Origin: Nocardia amamiensis NBRC 102102
GTDB taxonomy: Bacteria; Actinomycetota; Actinomycetes; Mycobacteriales; Mycobacteriaceae
Assembly (NCBI RefSeq): GCF_001612745.1
Contig: NZ_BDBA01000132.1
Span: 1 to 35,752, forward strand
Reading direction: 5' to 3'
DNA length: 35,752 bases
Under the pieces are notes generated by a model, which had not been told where the DNA came from, did not search any database, and was given only the letters and a program-made list of their open reading frames with translations. A program made the position numbers and the translations under genes. This document shows positions 22,867-30,942 of this stretch, piece by piece (position 1 is the stretch's first letter; each line of letters begins with the position of its first letter).

Positions 22867-23016
22867 TCACCGAGCTGTCGAACGGGACTCCATCTGCGCC
22901 GGTGCGGCATCAGCGTGTGCGATTGTTGCGGCCCAGGCGCGGATGGCGTCCCGGTCGTCCGTACGCCTCACGCAGACGCAACCGGCCCCGTTCGGGTACT
23001 GCGGGCATCGGTCCAT
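22867..23016 (-). CDS. Possible small protein (49 residues)
   Basis: An ATG at 23016 follows GAAGGCCCGCGCC, 26 bases after the stop of the membrane-protein gene. The product starts MDRCPQYPNGAGCVCVRRTD and continues with DRDAIRAWAATIAHADAA. Three cysteines near the start and mostly GC-rich third positions give mild support. No family is recognised. It could be a real coupled small gene or chance. The rest of 22710-22866 shows nothing clear. Confidence 0.3.
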   Translation of the reverse strand: MDRCPQYPNGAGCVCVRRTDDRDAIRAWAATIAHADAAPAQMESRSTAR

Positions 23017-23044
23017 GGCGCGGGCCTTCGCCGCCGAAGTGGTG

Positions 23045-23593
23045 TCAGGCCGCGACGATGCCAGCGAAGGGGCCGGAGGTGGCGGCCATGAAGCCAGGTA
23101 GTTGGCTGGGGTGGAACGGCGGACCATCGGGCAGGAAGACAACGTCGTCGCGGTAGCAGAAGTACAGGTTGTTCCAAACTCGCCAAATAGCTTGCCGCCG
23201 TGGCAGATCGGCTTTCAGGCGGATAATCCGGACGACACCGGTAACAGTAATGGGCACGCCCGGGATCAGCAGCCAACCTGACAGGCAGAGCGGCGCAAAG
23301 ACGGTCACAGCCATCGATGCTCCCAACTCGGAGAACATCAGGATGGCGCCAACGTGCACGAACAGCCCGATGATCAACGCCGTGACTCCTCGCGCGAAGT
23401 TCGCTAGGTCGGGCGTCAGCACTGGTGGCGAGAGTTGTTGCGCCAGCGCCGTCTGAGTGGACATGGTGGTCTTGCGGCGGTTCCTGTTGTCGTAGGACCT
23501 ACCACGCCCCTGCGAAGTGCCTGCCGCGTAAATCGCAGACACCTTCTGGCACTGGTCATTTCGCCGACATATCGGACAGGCCCCCGCATGCAT
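23045..23593 (-). CDS. Membrane protein with N-terminal Cys-rich (zinc-ribbon-like) motif
   Basis: About 182 residues. The N-terminus reads MHAGACPICRRNDQCQKVSA, a CPxC knuckle plus a third Cys, a form I recall in actinobacterial membrane proteins. Two hydrophobic regions follow (FARGVTALIIGLFVHVGAIL, and VTVFAPLCLSGWLLIPGVPI with TVTGVV). The cytoplasmic C-terminus has WNNLYFCYRDDVVFLPDGP. The ATG at 23593 has no clear binding site; an in-frame GTG at 23611 is an alternative, and the transcript could be leaderless. It is divergent from the ESX-like operon. No function is recognised. Confidence 0.75.
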   Translation of the reverse strand: MHAGACPICRRNDQCQKVSAIYAAGTSQGRGRSYDNRNRRKTTMSTQTALAQQLSPPVLTPDLANFARGVTALIIGLFVHVGAILMFSELGASMAVTVFAPLCLSGWLLIPGVPITVTGVVRIIRLKADLPRRQAIWRVWNNLYFCYRDDVVFLPDGPPFHPSQLPGFMAATSGPFAGIVAA

Positions 23594-23808
23594 GTGTTCA
23601 GCGTAGACCACGGCCGATGTGGGTACTGATCTCGCAGCGGATGTGCTGGTCAGCGCGATCGGCTGTGCGATACGACTCGCTACAGACCGGTTCGGACGTT
23701 ACACTGGCCGCAGACATTCGAGGGGTGCGGTCCACTGAATCCTGTTGCAGGACGGGAGCCGAAAATGGCACGGTTGCCTCTCCGGTGAACAAATAGGGGG
23801 GAGCATCT

Positions 23809-24051
23809 TTGCGGACGGCCACCATGCATCTGGCCATCCTTGTCCCAATCGCACATGACCATGGCCTGTCAACAGTCGTCCGGTGCGCAATCGCCCTGGA
23901 GGGCGGTCGCCCGTTTTCTGCCGCGGGGATGAAGTACCGAATCGTGGACAAGGTCGAGTGCGATCGAACCCCGCTACTGAATTCAGTGTTCGACGTAGGT
24001 GAAGGAACGCAGTCCGCATTGGCGGTCAACGGTCGAGAAGAGATGCGGTAA
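23809..24051 (+). CDS. Small hypothetical protein, first gene of ESX-like operon
   Basis: 80 residues from a TTG at 23809, chosen because AGGGGGGAG lies five bases before it; an ATG at 23824 is the alternative. The sequence (MHLAILVPIAHDHGLSTVVR, ALEGGRPFSAAGMKYRIVDK) shows no known domain. Its stop overlaps the next ATG (TAATG), tying it to the ESX-like operon. The base composition here starts to fall towards the AT-richer island. The function is unknown. Confidence 0.6.
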   Translation: MRTATMHLAILVPIAHDHGLSTVVRCAIALEGGRPFSAAGMKYRIVDKVECDRTPLLNSVFDVGEGTQSALAVNGREEMR

Positions 24052-24773
24052 TGGCGACGAACGGTTGGTACAACCATTATGACGATCCAGACGAGTTTTG
24101 GGACGAAGAGCCGCTTGAAGTCAATCCGGCGCTAAATCGGGGGCAAGATCCTGCATTCGCAAGTTCCGGTATAGACGTTCCTCTGGGGAATTCCGGCATT
24201 TCCGAAGTGATACTTCTCCGGGCCGGGCTGATCGAGATGACACTCGACGCTGATCGACTCCCCGTTCGTGTTGAAGTGAATCGCAACCTGCACAGCCGAC
24301 TGGAGCCTGAGAATTTTTCCGATGCGGCGATGGCAGGCTATTACCTTGCGCTTTGGAAGAATGATGCACCGATCATCGCGCGGGGGCGGTTTACGGAGTT
24401 GAGTGTAATGCCATCCCGACGTGCACAGATAATTGCACTCCTCGGCACCCGGTCGCGTTCTCAATTCGAAGCTGTCGAACGAGTATTGCGTGGACGTGAT
24501 GAGTACACAGCTGACGGTCCCCGTACCAGTTTCGGCACTCACTCTGTGTCCGTGGTAGCAAGCCTATCTCGAATCAGCCGAATTATCATCAGTCCAGACT
24601 GGGCCGCAACCGCCGAGCCCTCATATATTGCCCACGATATAGTCGACTGCGCCAACCGAATCCGCGATCGTCGGCCGAAGTTTGGCGAAGAAGGAGTCTG
24701 GTCGCACCGTTCTGATGACGAGCTCGAGCGCGAGCTGGCCGAGTACAAGAACCATTTGATGAGGAGCTCGTAA
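24051..24773 (+). CDS. Uncharacterised ESX-linked protein, possibly YbaB-like repeats
   Basis: 240 residues, no signal peptide or membrane segment. The N-terminus is acidic (YDDPDEFWDEEPLEVNPALN). Two segments look alike in plan: a strand pair followed by a helix in ...LPVRVEVNRNLHSRLEPENF... (about 75-105) and ...SRIIISPDWAATAEPSYIAH... (about 180-210). The pattern recalls the C-terminal part of YbaB/EbfC-like proteins often encoded beside WXG100 genes; this is my inference and is weak. It is coupled on both sides by TAATG overlaps. Third positions are less GC-rich than in the core genes. Confidence 0.65.
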   Translation: MATNGWYNHYDDPDEFWDEEPLEVNPALNRGQDPAFASSGIDVPLGNSGISEVILLRAGLIEMTLDADRLPVRVEVNRNLHSRLEPENFSDAAMAGYYLALWKNDAPIIARGRFTELSVMPSRRAQIIALLGTRSRSQFEAVERVLRGRDEYTADGPRTSFGTHSVSVVASLSRISRIIISPDWAATAEPSYIAHDIVDCANRIRDRRPKFGEEGVWSHRSDDELERELAEYKNHLMRSS

Positions 24774-25090
24774 TGCCAGATTTTTCAGCCGACCTGAATC
24801 AGCTGGTCAAATCAGCGCGATCCTGGGAATATGCATCGAAGGATCTGAAAGAAGGTGCGGCGAAGGCGCAAAGCATCCAGGACAGCAACAAAGAAATCGT
24901 ATGGGCCCTGTTTCAGGATGCCTGGGATGCGAACTTGAAAGCAGCCCAATATATGTACGATAGAATGAACGAAGGAGGTAAAGAATCGGAGTCCATGGGC
25001 GATGTCCTCCAGCATGTCGCCAAGGTGTTGATGGAGCAGGATCAGAACTTCGCGAATGTCCTGCTCAAACTCGATAGTGACGGGAATTGA
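24773..25090 (+). CDS. WXG100-like short helical protein
   Basis: 105 residues, the size of ESAT-6/CFP-10-type proteins. It is predicted all-helical (LNQLVKSARSWEYASKDLKE, then YMYDRMNEGGKESESMGDVL). The central turn reads FQDAWDANLKA, so the canonical W-x-G is replaced by W-D-A. No clear YxxxD/E export signal is visible. Its start overlaps the preceding stop (TAATG), and the longer WXG protein starts three bases after its stop. The two could form a heterodimer exported by an ESX system encoded elsewhere (inference). Confidence 0.7.
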   Translation: MPDFSADLNQLVKSARSWEYASKDLKEGAAKAQSIQDSNKEIVWALFQDAWDANLKAAQYMYDRMNEGGKESESMGDVLQHVAKVLMEQDQNFANVLLKLDSDGN

Positions 25091-25093
25091 CGA

Positions 25094-25942
25094 ATGGGCG
25101 CCACAAAATCTCTCGACGAGATAAACGCGGTACTGACTCAATTCTCGGAAAATGTTGACGAGATCCGCAATTCCCCCCAAGACGTGGAGGAGGCCTTCCG
25201 CGAGGCGGCGAAATGGGCCGCTACAGCAGAAGGAGCGTCTTTGTTCGGCGTTCTTGGCGGCGTAGCCGGATATGCGTACGGATCGCTCACCGAGGATGAC
25301 TTTACGGGATCTATGCAAGAAAACAAGGAGGAGATCAAGAGAAAAATTCAAGAGCTCTTGGAGAAGCTGCAGAGCGCGGTTGACGGACTTAAAGCTCCCG
25401 TAGCATTCGTTCAGGTCAGTGAAGAATGGCTGAATCTGCAAACAGAGGTCAACCAGGCTCGAAATTGGGTTTTTACTCAAACGGATCTGCGAACCACCTG
25501 GAGCGGGCAATCTGCCGACGCTCACTTTGCAGCGCAGCAACTTCAGGTGGCTGCTACAGACACAGCCAGCGGAATCTGCGACACCGTGAGCAAGGCTCTC
25601 CGCGACGTCGCCGACTTGGCCTGGGAGTTCTATTCCACTCTCGTATCGGACATCACGGGATTCTTGGTCGACCTGACAGCCGCGCTCGCCAAGATCGCCA
25701 CTGGTGTGGGGGCACCGTGGGGCGTCTCGGACGCTATCGACGCCTTGGCGTCTATTATCAAGAAGGTCGTGGATTACGGGCTGAATCTCGGAAAAACGCT
25801 CATATCCGAAAGAGGTCAAGTCACAATTATCAACAGCGCCATTGATAATCCTAAATCATTCCATCTCAACAAATGGCCCCAAATCGACGAAGAGTTCGTA
25901 TCAATCGATAGACCGAACGGCGAAAAGTGGTCGGCTAAGTGA
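25094..25942 (+). CDS. Long WXG-type ESX substrate-like protein
   Basis: 282 residues. It has an N-terminal helical part with an amphipathic or small-residue stretch (GASLFGVLGGVAGYAYGSLT), a helix rich in Lys/Glu, then a W-S-G turn in TTWSGQSADAHFAAQQLQVA (near residue 136). A hydrophobic helical region follows (LVSDITGFLVDLTAALAKIA). The plan fits a WXG100-superfamily protein with extra helices rather than a short ESAT-6 form. There is no known toxin domain at the C-terminus. It lies three bases after the short partner and overlaps the lipoprotein gene by four (GTGA). I could not see a canonical export motif. Confidence 0.75.
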   Translation: MGATKSLDEINAVLTQFSENVDEIRNSPQDVEEAFREAAKWAATAEGASLFGVLGGVAGYAYGSLTEDDFTGSMQENKEEIKRKIQELLEKLQSAVDGLKAPVAFVQVSEEWLNLQTEVNQARNWVFTQTDLRTTWSGQSADAHFAAQQLQVAATDTASGICDTVSKALRDVADLAWEFYSTLVSDITGFLVDLTAALAKIATGVGAPWGVSDAIDALASIIKKVVDYGLNLGKTLISERGQVTIINSAIDNPKSFHLNKWPQIDEEFVSIDRPNGEKWSAK

Positions 25943-26499
25943 TAATGAGAATATTCTCCTTGTCCGTTGGAATTCTGGCCCTTACGGGATGTCAGTTCAC
26001 GCCGACATCTCAGCCGGTAGAGCTGTATTTGAGTGGGCACACTGTGCAGGAACTGTGTGATTTCCCGAGACAGTTCTTCGTGAACCGCTACAACGTCTCC
26101 GATTTGACTGTGAAACCAGCGCAATCGAAGTCCATGTCGTCCAAGATCGAGGCGTTTGCCGGCTGCTTTTACGAAAACTCGGCTGCAGCGGGCGGTAACC
26201 AGCTCGGGCATGTTCTACTGCATCAAGAACGTAAGGAATCGCAATCGATTCCTGAAAATTCTCGGGTTCGGATCCTGACCGTCGACGGGGTGACGGTTAC
26301 TGAAATTGTAGAACCCCTGGGGGAGCTCCAAGATCCCAATGCCGCACGACGGGCGTATACGTTGCAAGCCACTATCGATGGATGGCGGGGTGAACTGCGG
26401 TTCACAGCGGGAGATGAACAAGGCGCGCAGGCCGGGGCGCCGGTTCTGGTGGGAATGGTCCGAGCACTGAAAGGTCCTCGCATTCCTTCGACTTCATAA
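25939..26499 (+). CDS. Lipoprotein, last gene of ESX-like operon
   Basis: 186 residues from a GTG at 25939 overlapping the preceding stop (GTGA); an ATG two codons later (25945) is also possible. The signal peptide MRIFSLSVGILALTGC has lipobox LTGC. The mature part carries cysteines in ELCDFPRQFF and FAGCFYEN and ends PRIPSTS. The pattern is loosely like DUF3558-type lipoproteins, but similarity is not clear. It is membrane-anchored outside the cell and could help receive or place the two helical proteins (speculation). Confidence 0.75.
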   Translation: MIMRIFSLSVGILALTGCQFTPTSQPVELYLSGHTVQELCDFPRQFFVNRYNVSDLTVKPAQSKSMSSKIEAFAGCFYENSAAAGGNQLGHVLLHQERKESQSIPENSRVRILTVDGVTVTEIVEPLGELQDPNAARRAYTLQATIDGWRGELRFTAGDEQGAQAGAPVLVGMVRALKGPRIPSTS

Positions 26500-26512
26500 A
26501 AGGTCGAGCCAG

Positions 26513-26571
26513 ATCGCTTCCATGCCGCCGGTGGCGTCTTCCGTGTGCTTCACGCAAACGACGGAAGCGAT
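26513..26571 (+). terminator. Possible terminator after ESX-like operon
   Basis: ATCGCTTCC (26513-26521) pairs with GGAAGCGAT (26563-26571). An alternative inner pair CTTCCGT/ACGGAAG uses part of the same bases. The loop is long, so this is weaker than the other hairpins in the window. Confidence 0.4.
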
Positions 26572-26608
26572 TCGGCCGGTGAAAGAGCGCAGGGACTAGG
26601 GTTGCGGT

Positions 26609-27070
26609 ATGGATCGGATACCGGCCGGACGCGCCACCGCAGCTGTCGCCGTTGTGCTCGCCTGCCTCGCGGCCACGGGCTGCGGCGAATCGAAGGACAC
26701 TGGGACACAAGCGAGCGCTAGCACGACGCAGACCGCGGCGCCGAGCACACCCATCGAGGACCCTAAGGGCAACCAGGGCACTGTGTTCACCGCCGACCCG
26801 ACTATCGTCGGCGCGCATCCGATCCCGTTCCAGTCATGGACCAAGTTGGCGGACAGCAAGATAGCCGTGAACTTCCAAACCGGTACGCCCGAGTGCTACG
26901 GCGTGGATGCCACGGTCACCGAGACCGATTCGACGGTGACGGTCGAACTGCGCTCGGGCACCCGCGCCGACGCGGTGGGCAAGATGTGCACGATGATCGC
27001 GGTTTTGGGCACGTTGGAGGTGCCGCTGAAAGCTCCACTTGCCAACCGCACGGTGCTCAGCGCGGTCTAG
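26609..27070 (+). CDS. Small putative lipoprotein
   Basis: 153 residues with a lipoprotein signal (MDRIPAGRATAAVAVVLACL, lipobox AATGC with Cys about residue 25). A Thr/Ser/Ala-rich linker and a domain of about 100 residues follow, including SWTKLADSKIAVNFQTGTPE, a CYGVDATVTETDSTVTVELR stretch and a second Cys near KMCTMIAVLG. The two late cysteines may form a disulfide. It is GC-rich again, unlike the operon before it. It is convergent with purH across a shared hairpin. No specific function is recognised. Confidence 0.85.
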   Translation: MDRIPAGRATAAVAVVLACLAATGCGESKDTGTQASASTTQTAAPSTPIEDPKGNQGTVFTADPTIVGAHPIPFQSWTKLADSKIAVNFQTGTPECYGVDATVTETDSTVTVELRSGTRADAVGKMCTMIAVLGTLEVPLKAPLANRTVLSAV

Positions 27071-27085
27071 CGGAGGCGCTGGGAA

Positions 27086-27130
27086 CAGCGAAGGCCGCGC
27101 GGACCGAGGCCCGACGCGGCCGTATCGCTG
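27086..27130. terminator. Bidirectional terminator between lipoprotein gene and purH
   Basis: CAGCGA-ag-GCCGCG pairs with CGCGGC-cgta-TCGCTG. It fills most of the 70-base gap between the convergent genes and sits 10 bases from the purH stop. Confidence 0.7.
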
Positions 27131-27140
27131 GTGACCTATC

Positions 27141-28709
27141 TCAGTGGGCGAAGTGGCGCGCCCCGGTGAGGTACAGGGTGACACCTGCCTCACGGGCGAT
27201 GTCGATGGTCTCCTGGTCGCGCACCGAGCCGCCGGGCTGGACGATGGCACGGACGCCGGCCTGGATCAGGGTCTGCGGTCCGTCCGGGAACGGGAAGTAG
27301 GCGTCGGAGGCGGCTACCGAGCCCTTGGCCCGGTCACCGGCCCGCTGCACCGCTAGGCCGACCGCGTCCACCCGGTTGACCTGGCCCATGCCGACGCCGA
27401 CCGACGCGCCGTCGTGCGCGAGCAGGATCGCGTTGGACTTCACCGCACGGCAGGCACGCCAGGCGAAGCCCAGATCGGCCAGGGTCTGCGGGTCGGCGGG
27501 CTCGCCCGCGGCCAGCGTCCAGTTGGCCGGGTCGTCGCCCGCGGCGTCGAGCACGTCGCGCTGCTGCAACAGTGCGCCGCCGCTGATCGGGCGCAGTTCG
27601 GCGCCCGCGCGCCGGGGCCGCTCGGCGACGAGGATGCGCACGTTCTTCTTGCGCTGCAACACTTCCACGGCGCCGTCGGCGTAGGACGGCGCGACGATCA
27701 CCTCGGTGAAGATCTCCGCGACCTGCTCGGCCATCTCCACGGTGACCTCGCGGTTCGCGGCAATCACCCCACCGAACGCGCTGACCGGATCGCACGCGTG
27801 CGCCTTGCGGTGCGCCTCGGCGATATCGGCGCCGAGCGCGATGCCGCACGGGTTGGCGTGCTTGATGATCGCGACGGCCGGGTCGTCGTGGTCGAAGGCC
27901 GCCCGCCAGGCCGCGTCGGCGTCGACGTAGTTGTTGTACGACATCTCCTTGCCGTGCAACTGCCGTGCCTGCGCCAGCCCGAGGCTGCCGTCGCCGTTGG
28001 TGTACAGCGCGGCCGCCTGATGCGGATTCTCGCCGTAGCGCAGTACCGCCGAGCGTTCCCAGGTGCCGCCGAGCCATTCGGGGAACCGGGTCGCCGCGTC
28101 GGCCTCCCCGTCGACGGCCAGCACGTTGGTCAGCCAGCCGGCGACCGCGACGTCGTAACTCGCGGTGTGCTGGAAAGCCTTGGCGGCCAAGGCGGTCCGC
28201 TCGGCCAGCGTGAAGCCGCCGGACTTCACCGCGGCCAGCACGTCGTCGTAGTCGCGGCTGTCGACCACCACCGCCACCGACGGATGATTCTTCGCCGCGG
28301 CGCGCACCATGGACGGCCCGCCGATATCGATCTGCTCCACGCACTCGTCGGGACTCGCCCCGCTCGCCACGGTCTGCGTGAACGGGTAGAGATTCACCAC
28401 CACCAGCTGGAACGCCTCCACACCGAGTTCGACCAGCTGATCGACGTGCTCCTGCTTGCGCGAGTCGGCCAGGATGCCCGCGTGCACCCGCGGATGCAGC
28501 GTCTTGACCCGGCCGTCGAGGGTCTCCGGGAACCCGGTCAGGTCCTCGACCTTGGTCACCGGGATGCCCGCATCAGCGATCTTGCCCGCGGTGGATCCGG
28601 TCGAGACCAGCTCGATGCCCGCGGCGTGCAGACCGGTCGCGAGCTCGATGAGACCCGTCTTGTCGTAGACGCTCACCAGCGCCCTGCTGATCGGCTTGCG
28701 TTCACTCAC
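27141..28709 (-). CDS. purH: Bifunctional AICAR transformylase/IMP cyclohydrolase
   Basis: 522 residues, the normal length. The N-terminal IMP cyclohydrolase (MGS-like) domain shows ALVSVYDKTGL, STAGKIADAGIPVTKVEDLT and GRVKTLHPRVHAGIL. The C-terminal formyltransferase domain shows the catalytic KHANPCG and ends ARHFAH. It carries out the last two steps of purine synthesis, adding a formyl group from 10-formyl-tetrahydrofolate to AICAR and closing the ring to IMP. The start is a GTG overlapping the purN stop by four bases (GTGA), so the two are coupled. The order perM-purN-purH matches M. tuberculosis. Confidence 0.97.
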   Translation of the reverse strand: MSERKPISRALVSVYDKTGLIELATGLHAAGIELVSTGSTAGKIADAGIPVTKVEDLTGFPETLDGRVKTLHPRVHAGILADSRKQEHVDQLVELGVEAFQLVVVNLYPFTQTVASGASPDECVEQIDIGGPSMVRAAAKNHPSVAVVVDSRDYDDVLAAVKSGGFTLAERTALAAKAFQHTASYDVAVAGWLTNVLAVDGEADAATRFPEWLGGTWERSAVLRYGENPHQAAALYTNGDGSLGLAQARQLHGKEMSYNNYVDADAAWRAAFDHDDPAVAIIKHANPCGIALGADIAEAHRKAHACDPVSAFGGVIAANREVTVEMAEQVAEIFTEVIVAPSYADGAVEVLQRKKNVRILVAERPRRAGAELRPISGGALLQQRDVLDAAGDDPANWTLAAGEPADPQTLADLGFAWRACRAVKSNAILLAHDGASVGVGMGQVNRVDAVGLAVQRAGDRAKGSVAASDAYFPFPDGPQTLIQAGVRAIVQPGGSVRDQETIDIAREAGVTLYLTGARHFAH

Positions 28710-29407
28710 CGGAGAACTCGCTCATCTGGGATAACTGCCTTTCGTCCATCGGAGACAATGCCTCTCGTGGCGACGGCGGCGACAACCTCCGCCAGCAACC
28801 GTCGCTCGACAACCTTGATGCGCTCGTGCAGGGTGGCCTCGTCGTCATCGGGCCGAACCGCCACCGCCTCCTGCGCCAGAATCGGGCCGGTGTCCACGCC
28901 CTCGTCCACCAGATGCACCGTGCAGCCGGTGACCCGCGCTCCATAGGCAAGAGCGTCACGCACTCCGTGCGCGCCCGCGAACGAGGGCAGCAGCGCGGGG
29001 TGGGTGTTGATGATCCGGCCGCCGAACCGGTCCAGGAAGGCGGGGCCGAGCAGCTTCATGAAGCCCGCCGACACCACGAGATCCGGGTCGTAGGCCACGA
29101 CCGCGTCGGTGAACGCGACATCCCAGGCGGCGCGGTCGGGAAAGTCCTTCAGCGCCACCCGGAAATGCGGCACGCCCGCGGCGTCCGCGTGGCCGGTGGC
29201 GGCGCAGGTGCGGTCGACACCCACGGCGACGATCTTCGCCGGGTACCCGGGAGCGGACGCGGCGTCCAACAGTGCGCGCAGCAGCGAGCCGGTGCCCGAC
29301 GCCAGCACGACGACGGTGGCCGGAGCCGCTGCGGGCTTCCACGGGGCGTGCGAGGACGTCAGCGTAATACTCCTGCGATCGATCGGTATGGCGTACGAAT
29401 GCGGCAC
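28706..29407 (-). CDS. purN: Phosphoribosylglycinamide formyltransferase (GAR transformylase)
   Basis: 233 residues from a GTG at 29407. The core starts at VVVLASGTGSLLRALLDA (nucleotide-binding loop), then NTHPALLPSF with the catalytic Asn and His, and the Asp in VDEGVDTGPILAQ. It transfers a formyl group to GAR in purine synthesis. The first 25 or so residues (PHSYAIPIDRRSITLTSS) have no family match and the GTG has a weak binding site, so the true start may lie further in. It begins 14 bases after the perM stop and overlaps purH by four bases. Confidence 0.94.
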   Translation of the reverse strand: MPHSYAIPIDRRSITLTSSHAPWKPAAAPATVVVLASGTGSLLRALLDAASAPGYPAKIVAVGVDRTCAATGHADAAGVPHFRVALKDFPDRAAWDVAFTDAVVAYDPDLVVSAGFMKLLGPAFLDRFGGRIINTHPALLPSFAGAHGVRDALAYGARVTGCTVHLVDEGVDTGPILAQEAVAVRPDDDEATLHERIKVVERRLLAEVVAAVATRGIVSDGRKAVIPDERVLR

Positions 29408-29421
29408 CGCCGGGTTAAAGC

Positions 29422-30933
29422 CTAACGGCCGTCCACCCGGTCACTGTTCGGCAGGTCCGTCTCGACCACCTCGGCGTCGACGATGTCGGCCATGGGGTCG
29501 CCGTGGCGCGCACCGCCCGTCTCGATCGCCGCCGGTTCGTCGACGAGCTCGGCGTCGAGTGCGTCTTCCAGCTCCGGCCTGTCGTAGTCGAGCGAGCGGT
29601 CGTCGCGGTAGTCGTAGTAGTCGTCGTCCGCGTAGTCGTCGTCCGCGTAGTCGTCGTAGTCCGAGTCCGCGTAGTAGTCGTCGTCTTCGTCGTCGTAGTC
29701 GTCGTAGGAATCGCGGTAGTCGGCAGGCGGGACGCCGACCGGCAGCAGGAACCAGCGCGCGAAAACCAGGCCCGCGTAGCCGGGAACCGCGAGCCAGGCG
29801 AAGGTGATCAGCGTGAAGATCGGCAGATCCAGCCCGACCCGGCCGAACGTGCCGAGTTCGCCGCCCGCGAGCGCGCCCGCCACCGCCAGGGCGAGCGATG
29901 CCAGCGCAGCCGAGCTGAGCGTCGCCCACGGTGCGGTGATCCGGTCGGTCGAGGTACGGGCGCAATCCAACCCGCCGAGCACGCCGACCGCGGCCGGGAC
30001 GAGCAACAGCACCGGCCACCATCCCGCCGCCGGACCGGTCGGTACCGCGGCGAGCAGCGGGAAGGCCGGAATCGGGCCGCCCACCACCGAGAACACGCCG
30101 AACGAGGCGGCGCCGATATGCGCGCTGGAGCCGACCAGCACACCGACCGTGTGGACCACCAGGTTGGGCAGATACAGCAGCGCGAGCAGGGTCAACCCGA
30201 GCACGCCCACGGCGTTGCCCGCCGACTGATAGGCGTCATCGACCCGCGTGACGTGCGCGAGGAACGATACGACCACCACCGCGGTGGCGCAGCCCAACAG
30301 GCGCACGACCGACCGGCCCGCGCCGTACAGGCCCGATACGGCCCAATCGGGTATCGGCAACAGCACGAACAGCAGTCGTCGGATACGAATGGCGATGCCG
30401 GCGACGGCGGCGAGCAGATACAGCACCGCGACCCACGCGAAGGCGGCGAGAGGGTTCGGCGGTTGCAGTGCGATGACACCCGATGCGTCTTCGGCGACGG
30501 CGAGGCAGACCGACGTGACCAGCAGTGGGCCGCCGACCGCGGCGCCGACGATCCACCCGAGATCGGCTTTGGTGCAGTCGGTTTCCACGGCCCGAGCGCA
30601 TTCCCTCCCGGCCAGCCAGACCAGCAGCGCGGTCGGCAGCAGCGGAAGCAGGCCCAGCGAGGTCTTGCCGATCACCAGCGGAACCTGGTGCGCGCCCAGC
30701 CAGCCGGCGGCGACCGCGCCGGAGGCTCCCGCGAGATCACTGCCCGAGGTCAGCAGCGTGCACAGCACGAGAACGGCGAAGGTGGTGAGGCCGAATGCCG
30801 CGGGACGGGCCGCGACGGAGATGAGAACCCTGGACCGCTCCGGAGTCAGGGACAGAAACCCGGCCTCGTCCGCATCGGGGTGCGGCTGCGGCGCGCCGGT
30901 TCGGCGCGTCGAGGAGTTTCTGGGGGAGCTCAT
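29422..30933 (-). CDS. perM: PerM-like integral membrane protein (DUF6350)
   Basis: 503 residues: about ten membrane segments from residue 40 to 400 and a very acidic Asp/Tyr-rich cytoplasmic tail (about 405-455). In M. tuberculosis Rv0955/PerM lies in the same place before purN and purH. It supports cell division and persistence at low magnesium and under host stress. The ATG at 30933 has no recognisable ribosome binding site, and a hairpin of about 57 bases ends nine bases before it. The tail is encoded by GTAGTCGTC-type repeats that could vary in length between strains. Function here is assigned by position and membrane plan. Confidence 0.88.
   Translation of the reverse strand: MSSPRNSSTRRTGAPQPHPDADEAGFLSLTPERSRVLISVAARPAAFGLTTFAVLVLCTLLTSGSDLAGASGAVAAGWLGAHQVPLVIGKTSLGLLPLLPTALLVWLAGRECARAVETDCTKADLGWIVGAAVGGPLLVTSVCLAVAEDASGVIALQPPNPLAAFAWVAVLYLLAAVAGIAIRIRRLLFVLLPIPDWAVSGLYGAGRSVVRLLGCATAVVVVSFLAHVTRVDDAYQSAGNAVGVLGLTLLALLYLPNLVVHTVGVLVGSSAHIGAASFGVFSVVGGPIPAFPLLAAVPTGPAAGWWPVLLLVPAAVGVLGGLDCARTSTDRITAPWATLSSAALASLALAVAGALAGGELGTFGRVGLDLPIFTLITFAWLAVPGYAGLVFARWFLLPVGVPPADYRDSYDDYDDEDDDYYADSDYDDYADDDYADDDYYDYRDDRSLDYDRPELEDALDAELVDEPAAIETGGARHGDPMADIVDAEVVETDLPNSDRVDGR
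29590..29712. repeat. Low-complexity tandem repeats in perM tail
   Basis: Repeated GTAGTCGTCGTCCGC-like units encode the Asp/Tyr-rich tail of the PerM-like protein (YDDYADDDYADDDYYDY). Units of 15 bases are nearly identical around 29620-29655. This could be prone to length change in frame. Confidence 0.7.
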
Positions 30934-30942
30934 GGCTTTTGA

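Noticed and set aside
22283..22870. Minus-strand frame with a GTGA overlap to the small ORF at 22867
   Set aside because: It runs through the promoter module and into the DUF3558 gene in another frame, so the overlap is likely chance.
29607..29712. Repeats considered as a CRISPR array
   Set aside because: The units are adjoining 15-base codon repeats without spacers and lie inside the PerM-like coding frame.
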